Of a stretch of DNA of 10,228 nucleotides, positions 6,625 to 10,228 are shown one piece after another. The notes under the pieces were generated by a model. It was given only the letters and a program-made list of their open reading frames with translations. It ran no database searches and was not told the DNA's origin. Every line of letters begins with the position of its first letter. Positions within the stretch are counted from its first letter, which is position 1. Location: positions 1 to 10,228 of the forward strand of contig DGFM01000024.1 of NCBI GenBank assembly GCA_002391675.1, read 5' to 3'. This DNA comes from Cloacimonetes bacterium UBA3900. Lineage in GTDB: Bacteria > Cloacimonadota > Cloacimonadia > Cloacimonadales > Cloacimonadaceae. Both the position numbers and the translations under genes were made by a program.

Positions 6625-9600
6625 CTATTGCATGAGCATCATTTTGGAGGTCTTCCGGTATCTGGGGGCATCCATCCTGATCAGATATACACCGCTGGAG
6701 ATGCTGCGTCCACGGTTATCCCGGGCGTCAAAGATGCGTCTGTAGTGACCGGTGGCGTGCTCTTCATCCACCAGGGTGCGCACCAACTGGCCTTTGATAT
6801 TGAAGATTTGCAGCTTCACTCTCCCCGGCTGCGCCACGCTGTAGCTGATCGTGGTCTCAGGATTGAAGGGGTTGGGATAATTTCCCTTGAGAGCTGTAGT
6901 CAGCGCAGGGGCTTGAGGATCATCATTGGGAGTATCTGCCAGGATAAAGTTCAGCCTGATTTGTTGCCCGAGCCCAATCACCACATTCTCTACAGTCTGG
7001 CTGTGATAGCCTGCTGCAGAGATGGTGAGTGTGTGAGAGCCTGCGGGCAGGTTGAGGATGTATATCCCGCCGCTGTTTGTGTTGGTGCTCACCTCACCGT
7101 TAGTCAGAGTAACGCCGCTGAGCGGATAGCCGCTCGAATCCATTACGGTTCCGGTGACGTATCCCACTTGGGCAGGATTTAGCATCAAAGTAGTCTTGGG
7201 AAATTGGCCGGAGAGGGTGCCGGCGGGCAGGGCATCGAAGTCCCAGTGTTCATGTGGTGAGGCGGCGATGTATTTCCTGCTGCGGTTGCTTCCGGATGTC
7301 TGACACTTGAAGTAGCTTGAATAGCCCCCGTAGGTGGTGGCATATTTATATACCATCAGCACGAGGTTGCCGCCCTGATATCGATATGGCTGGTCGAAGG
7401 GGATGGTGAGGATGTCTTCTCCATTGGGGAAGCTCACCTGTCCAGTGAACACCCGGGTCAGTTGTGATGTGGGCACAAATCCATCGTCCAGGTTGTCTTG
7501 CATGGTTTCGCCCAGCCAGATGCGAATTTCTGAATCCGGCTCACTGTAATAGAACCGGGTGTAGAAGCTCACTCCAGTGATCTCGCCGGTGTAGCCTGCC
7601 AATTCATCCGGGTAGTAAAGGGTTTGGAAGACGTTTTTTCTCTCATACATATCAATAGGGATTCTGGCAAGCTGATCTCCACTGCCCACCGTGAAGGTAA
7701 AGACTTCTGCGGGGTTGACCACAAGGCCAATGCTTAGAGTGCGGTCGTTTGAGGGGATTTCATCGTCTGCGAGCTCCACTTTGGCGTAGATGGTGGTGGC
7801 GTCTGCGGCAGTGGGTGTCCAGGAGACCACCACGTCAATGGTCCTGCCGCTATGGATGGGAGGCCCGGCTATGGTAGCCAGCTCGACGTTATCGGCGGAC
7901 ATCAGCTTGACCTGATAGTTGCTTTGATCGCTGTTGCCGTTGTTGCGCAAGCGCACGATGTAGTTTGAGGCGCTGCCTACTGTGGGTGTGAGGTTGCCGC
8001 TGAGGCTGATGGCTTCGAGATCGTTTGTCATACCCCTGTTTAGGTGCATCAAGATATTGGGCAGGGCGTCGGTCAAATGTCCTGATATGTAATAGCCATC
8101 CCAGAACACAACCCTGGGCGCAGAAACATTGTTGAACCAAAACTGTTGAACACCGCCGAGATTACTGCCGCTACAGCTTGTTTGCACAGCGATGATCAAG
8201 TTTTCGCCCTCGTAGGTAAAGCCTGTATCCAGCTCGAAGGTATGCCAGCCCGTGCTTTCAGGCGTAAAAACACCCTCTTTGACCAGTGTCATATCATAGA
8301 CGAAGGTGCCCCAGGGAATTTCGCTCAGGGCAGCAGCAGAAGTGTTTTTGGCCCAAATCTTGTAGGGGATGATGTTGTTTGAAGGACGGGCACAATTCCA
8401 GGCTATCATGTCCAAGACGCCTGCGCAACCTATCTGCTCCGCGGTGTAGAGTGCGGCAGTGCACTCATTACCATATTGTGATCCAAAGGGATACCTATGG
8501 GCCATGACGCCTGAACCGATGGTGAAAGACTCAGGAGGCAGGGCTTCTGCGTTCAAGGCTATCTCGTGATTTTGTCCTTCATAAAAGATGCGCAGAGAAG
8601 CGGAAATCTCGCCTTCACTCAATCCTGTCACGGTAATGGGGATAAATGAGCGCTGGCCGGCTTCCAGGCTTACAGGCAGGCTGCTCGTGTCCAGAGAGAA
8701 TTCAGACGCATTGGGGCCGGTAATGCTGACATCTGTTGCAGCCAAATTGACGGTTCCCGTGCCGGCATTGGAAACCATGAGCAGTCGGGTGGTGGCTTCC
8801 TCATGGAAAACCGGGCCAAAGTCCATGGATTGGGGCGTGATGCTCAAGATGGGCGTGGAAGGCAGGCTACCAAAGCGGATTTGGATGTTTGGGAAGGCGG
8901 TCTTCAGCACTCCAAAAGGCGGGTTGTCCGGCTCGGGGTAAACATGATCATAGCTGATGATGCTGCGGTATTGATCCGGAGTGCAGGTGCTGTGGAAGTA
9001 GCGATCGCCCGGGTCATTGCGGTTTGAGCGTTCCTGCACTGCAATCACCAGGTTGCCGGCGTTATCATACATAAAGGGCGTATCCAGTTCGATTTCTATC
9101 CAACCGGCTACGGCGGGGATATTCAGATAACCGGCAAAGACCTGCATCAGCTCACCTACGGGAAGCCAGTCTGTGTTGCCGGCAAAGCTCGTCCTATCCG
9201 TGTGCCCCATATAAATGTTCCAGCCACAGCTATTGTCTCCACCACCGGCTCCATTCCAATAGAAGGCTATGCTTTCGATGAGGCAAGGCGCGCTCTGGCC
9301 GCCGGAGTTGCCAAGATCAATCTCGCTTTGCAGAAAGATGCTCTGCGTGTAATTGTAATTGAAACAAGGATTAATAGGGAGATGGTAGTTTTGATCGCCG
9401 TCTCCGATTTCCACTCCCGATTCGATGATAAAGCTGCGCATTTCGGAGGGAGGCGAGAAGCCTGCCTGGTCTCTGGCAATCACGTGCCAGGTATGAGTGC
9501 CAGCCGCCAGACCGCTCAAGCGATAGCTATAGTTTGTCTGACATCCACTCACCAGGACCTCGTCTATATAGATATCACAGCCCAGGGCATCAGCGCTGCC

Positions 9601-9795
9601 GGGAGCCAATTGCCAGGACAAAAGTTCGCCATTCAGCACCGATTCACCGTCTGCCGGATAAATCAATACGGGCGGCAATGGAACGGTGCCGGCCCGCGGT
9701 GTGAACACGCCGGCAAGGGCACTGTCTCCGTTTACATTGGCACAGAGGCCGATAACGGACACCAGCAACATAAGCAAAATTGCCTCTCGTCTCAT
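6625..9795 (-). CDS. Secreted multi-module surface protein with T9SS-type sorting domain (1056 aa)
   Basis: First gene of the cluster. Start: ATG with AGGAG at 9802-9806, 6 nt upstream. The N-terminus (MRREAILLMLLVSVIGLCAN) is a signal peptide, probably cleaved after LCA (19) or a few residues later. Modules by eye: fibronectin III-like 39-125; A module 127-308; choice-of-anchor-D-like Ig 312-417 (MDFGPV, GPNASEF); A module 423-586; CARDB-like 591-694; A module 699-871; carboxypeptidase-regulatory-like 876-953; linker DDPQAP; sorting domain 971-1056 (NYPNPFNP, FNIKGQLVRTL, SGVYLIRM, ending KMMLMQ). The order matches gene 2 minus that protein's A1, one CARDB+A unit and the nested jelly-roll segment. 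Cysteines are frequent for a secreted protein (for example C73/C85 in the fibronectin domain, where gene 2 has none), so disulfides are possible. No catalytic motif was recognised; a binding, adhesion or structural role is inferred. The stop lies 13 nt before the gene 2 start. Confidence 0.95.
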   Translation of the reverse strand: MRREAILLMLLVSVIGLCANVNGDSALAGVFTPRAGTVPLPPVLIYPADGESVLNGELLSWQLAPGSADALGCDIYIDEVLVSGCQTNYSYRLSGLAAGTHTWHVIARDQAGFSPPSEMRSFIIESGVEIGDGDQNYHLPINPCFNYNYTQSIFLQSEIDLGNSGGQSAPCLIESIAFYWNGAGGGDNSCGWNIYMGHTDRTSFAGNTDWLPVGELMQVFAGYLNIPAVAGWIEIELDTPFMYDNAGNLVIAVQERSNRNDPGDRYFHSTCTPDQYRSIISYDHVYPEPDNPPFGVLKTAFPNIQIRFGSLPSTPILSITPQSMDFGPVFHEEATTRLLMVSNAGTGTVNLAATDVSITGPNASEFSLDTSSLPVSLEAGQRSFIPITVTGLSEGEISASLRIFYEGQNHEIALNAEALPPESFTIGSGVMAHRYPFGSQYGNECTAALYTAEQIGCAGVLDMIAWNCARPSNNIIPYKIWAKNTSAAALSEIPWGTFVYDMTLVKEGVFTPESTGWHTFELDTGFTYEGENLIIAVQTSCSGSNLGGVQQFWFNNVSAPRVVFWDGYYISGHLTDALPNILMHLNRGMTNDLEAISLSGNLTPTVGSASNYIVRLRNNGNSDQSNYQVKLMSADNVELATIAGPPIHSGRTIDVVVSWTPTAADATTIYAKVELADDEIPSNDRTLSIGLVVNPAEVFTFTVGSGDQLARIPIDMYERKNVFQTLYYPDELAGYTGEITGVSFYTRFYYSEPDSEIRIWLGETMQDNLDDGFVPTSQLTRVFTGQVSFPNGEDILTIPFDQPYRYQGGNLVLMVYKYATTYGGYSSYFKCQTSGSNRSRKYIAASPHEHWDFDALPAGTLSGQFPKTTLMLNPAQVGYVTGTVMDSSGYPLSGVTLTNGEVSTNTNSGGIYILNLPAGSHTLTISAAGYHSQTVENVVIGLGQQIRLNFILADTPNDDPQAPALTTALKGNYPNPFNPETTISYSVAQPGRVKLQIFNIKGQLVRTLVDEEHATGHYRRIFDARDNRGRSISSGVYLIRMDAPRYRKTSKMMLMQ
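6628..6885 (-). other. C-terminal sorting domain (FlgD-like / T9SS type A) of the 1056-aa protein
   Basis: Residues 971-1056 have the same gap-free 86-residue layout as the C-terminus of gene 2, with the NPFNP entry, FNIKGQLVRTL and SGVYL strands. The very end is KMMLMQ rather than the more usual basic K-ending. The acidic-then-proline linker just before it (DDPQ-x-P, then TAL-x-GNYPNPF) is also shared with gene 2, which supports a duplication that included linker and domain. Confidence 0.8.
7183..9417 (-). repeat. Three A modules with Ig-like spacers in gene 1
   Basis: The A modules lie at 8872-9417, 8038-8529 and 7183-7701 (residues 127-308, 423-586 and 699-871), giving spacings of 296 and 276 residues, the same register as in gene 2. 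They correspond by sequence and neighbour order to A2, A3 and A5 of gene 2. For example, GVEIG-x-G-x-Q-x-Y-x-LP opens the first, and the third carries the FKCQ-x5-RS signature of A4 and A5. Confidence 0.8.
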
Positions 9796-9820
9796 GAGTC
9801 TCTCCTTGTTTTCAGTTTAT

Positions 9821-9846
9821 AAGTTGTCTCGTTTGCAGGGCTGAAA
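9821..9846. repeat. Leader direct repeat, copy 1
   Basis: On the plus strand this 26-nt block (starting AAGTTG, ending GGGCTGAAA) matches 10045-10071 with 22 identical columns, 4 mismatches and one single-base gap, counted by hand. It overlaps the inverted repeat at 9838-9854 and lies just upstream of the gene 1 Shine-Dalgarno sequence. It could be a degraded duplicated leader or a site bound by a regulator. Confidence 0.5.
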
Positions 9847-9854
9847 AACAGCCC
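9838..9854 (-). promoter_or_regulatory. Inverted repeat / 5'-UTR hairpin of gene 1
   Basis: Perfect 6-bp stem (GGGCTG / CAGCCC) around a 5-nt T-only loop on the transcribed strand. If transcription starts near 9857, as the candidate promoter predicts, this hairpin forms at the very 5' end of the operon mRNA, about 30 nt before the ribosome-binding site. A 5'-terminal stem-loop of this kind can stabilise mRNA. Operator function is the alternative. Confidence 0.45.
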
Positions 9855-9863
9855 AGCCAATGA

Positions 9864-9892
9864 TTTATAACCACCCGGCCAAGCCGGGGCAA
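9864..9892 (-). promoter_or_regulatory. Candidate sigma70-type promoter of the operon
   Basis: On the minus strand TTGCCC (9887-9892) and TATAAA (9864-9869) are separated by exactly 17 nt. The predicted start of transcription is near 9857, giving a 5' leader of about 60 nt before the gene 1 ATG. The 17-nt spacer contains most of a perfect inverted repeat (9874-9888). Housekeeping-promoter consensus in this lineage is assumed, and no other upstream pair scored as well by eye. Confidence 0.35.
9874..9888. repeat. Inverted repeat inside the promoter spacer
   Basis: CCCGGC-CAA-GCCGGG is a perfect 6-bp dyad with a 3-nt centre, overlapping the -35 box edge and the spacer of the candidate promoter. 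Its position is right for a repressor operator, or for DNA structure that affects promoter spacing. No U-run follows on either strand, so it is not a standard terminator. Confidence 0.4.
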
Positions 9893-10044
9893 AAAGCACT
9901 CTCAAAAACAAAAAGTCGGTATCGGTCAAATACAGCCGCAAGTTCAATACTGATAGATGGAGCAAATATCGTTCCAATTCTCTGTCATTCTTGAGACTAA
10001 CCGCTTTTTATCCCACTAATCCGCATTCCTTTGCAAACAGCGGC

Positions 10045-10071
10045 AAGCTGACCCGTTTTGCAGGCCTGAAA
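10045..10071. repeat. Leader direct repeat, copy 2
   Basis: This 27-nt partner of 9821-9846 (starting AAGCTG, ending GGCCTGAAA) lies in the same orientation about 220 bp farther upstream. It lacks the perfect inverted repeat that overlaps copy 1. Confidence 0.5.
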
Positions 10072-10228
10072 TCAAGGTTAAAATCCCGGCGCGTTCGCCT
10101 GCTTTTCTGCCGCCTTTTCTCCCCGGTTTTTTCACCCTCCTCCAACGGAAATGGCAGGGCTTTTTGAAATATTTGACTTTCGATCTGGATTTCTGCAAAC
10201 AAAATCGCCTCCTAAAACGTCGATTTCA

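Larger units (their letters stand above)
9796..10228. other. Gene-poor leader region upstream of the operon
   Basis: About 430 bp without a convincing gene. Next to gene 1 it holds a candidate promoter and two short inverted repeats (annotated separately). Two diverged copies of a 26-27-nt sequence sit about 220 bp apart. Around 10098-10143 the plus strand is strongly pyrimidine-rich, with a CTTTTCT element repeated. At the right edge the minus strand has a perfect AGGAGG (10208-10213) ahead of TTG codons that open short frames of about 60 codons in two different registers, ending at 10008 and 10016. Neither resembles a known protein to me, and both are probably non-coding. Confidence 0.6.

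Noticed and set aside
6562..7182. 206-codon plus-strand frame across the gene 1/gene 2 junction
   Set aside because: Antisense to the conserved sorting domain and regulatory-like domain of gene 1 and to the start of gene 2; the peptide has no domain-like pattern.
9739..9795. Gene 1 as a lipoprotein through C18
   Set aside because: The residues before the Cys are V-I-G-L; a lipobox needs Gly/Ala/Ser just before Cys. A standard signal-peptidase I site (LCA) fits better.
660..9795. Genes 1 and 2 as secreted enzymes such as carboxypeptidases
   Set aside because: Only the carboxypeptidase-regulatory-like beta-sandwich is present; no zinc-binding or other catalytic domain was found.
9202..9822. 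206-codon plus-strand frame over the start of gene 1
   Set aside because: Antisense to the signal peptide, fibronectin III and first A module of gene 1, which are well supported.
9792..9977. 61-codon minus-strand frame whose TGA overlaps the gene 1 ATG
   Set aside because: It begins with TTG and only a weak AGAGA upstream, reads through the candidate promoter and hairpins, and has no recognisable sequence. The ATGA overlap is probably chance.
1..10228. CRISPR array, tRNA/rRNA, insertion sequence or defence genes
   Set aside because: No regularly spaced short repeats, cloverleaf or rRNA sequence, transposase or nuclease motifs were seen. All repeated sequence is explained by protein modules or the short leader elements.

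Overview
The window reads as bacterial DNA of moderate GC content. It carries one leftward (minus-strand) gene cluster for secreted, modular cell-surface proteins. Two of the proteins end in the FlgD-like C-terminal sorting domain (NYPNPFNP..., YNIKGQLV, SGVYF, terminal KM-L-K/Q) of type IX secretion (T9SS) cargo. That ending, combined with long chains of beta-sandwich modules, is typical of the Fibrobacterota-Chlorobiota-Bacteroidota neighbourhood. The exact style recalls Candidatus Cloacimonadota most, but the phylum is an inference.

Layout in the direction of transcription (right to left): 9796-10228 is a leader of about 430 bp without a convincing gene. It holds a plausible sigma70-type promoter, two perfect short inverted repeats and a diverged direct repeat. 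Gene 1 (9795-6625, 1056 aa) follows, then after only 13 nt gene 2 (6611-660, 1983 aa). After a 48-nt gap with a strong GC-rich hairpin comes gene 3 (611 to beyond base 1, cut by the window edge), a secreted parallel beta-helix (pectin-lyase-fold) protein. Each start has an AGGAG Shine-Dalgarno sequence 5-6 nt upstream, so the three genes look like one operon, possibly with separate control at gene 3.

Genes 1 and 2 are paralogs built from one parts list. A module of about 165-180 residues that I cannot name (called 'A' here) alternates with Ig-like spacers of about 90-110 residues: fibronectin III, choice-of-anchor-D-like and CARDB-like. Carboxypeptidase-regulatory-like domains and the sorting domain follow. 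Gene 2 is longer by an N-terminal A module, one extra CARDB+A unit, and a C-terminal insertion that includes a choice-of-anchor-J/MAM-like jelly roll apparently nested inside a fibronectin III domain.

No enzyme active site is evident in genes 1 or 2. I infer a surface or extracellular binding, adhesion or matrix role, with the beta-helix protein as a likely glycan-interacting partner. No RNA genes, CRISPR arrays, insertion sequences or phage genes were seen. The most unusual content is the strict two-domain super-repeat and the module shuffling between the tandem paralogs, not a recognisable new enzymatic or defence system.
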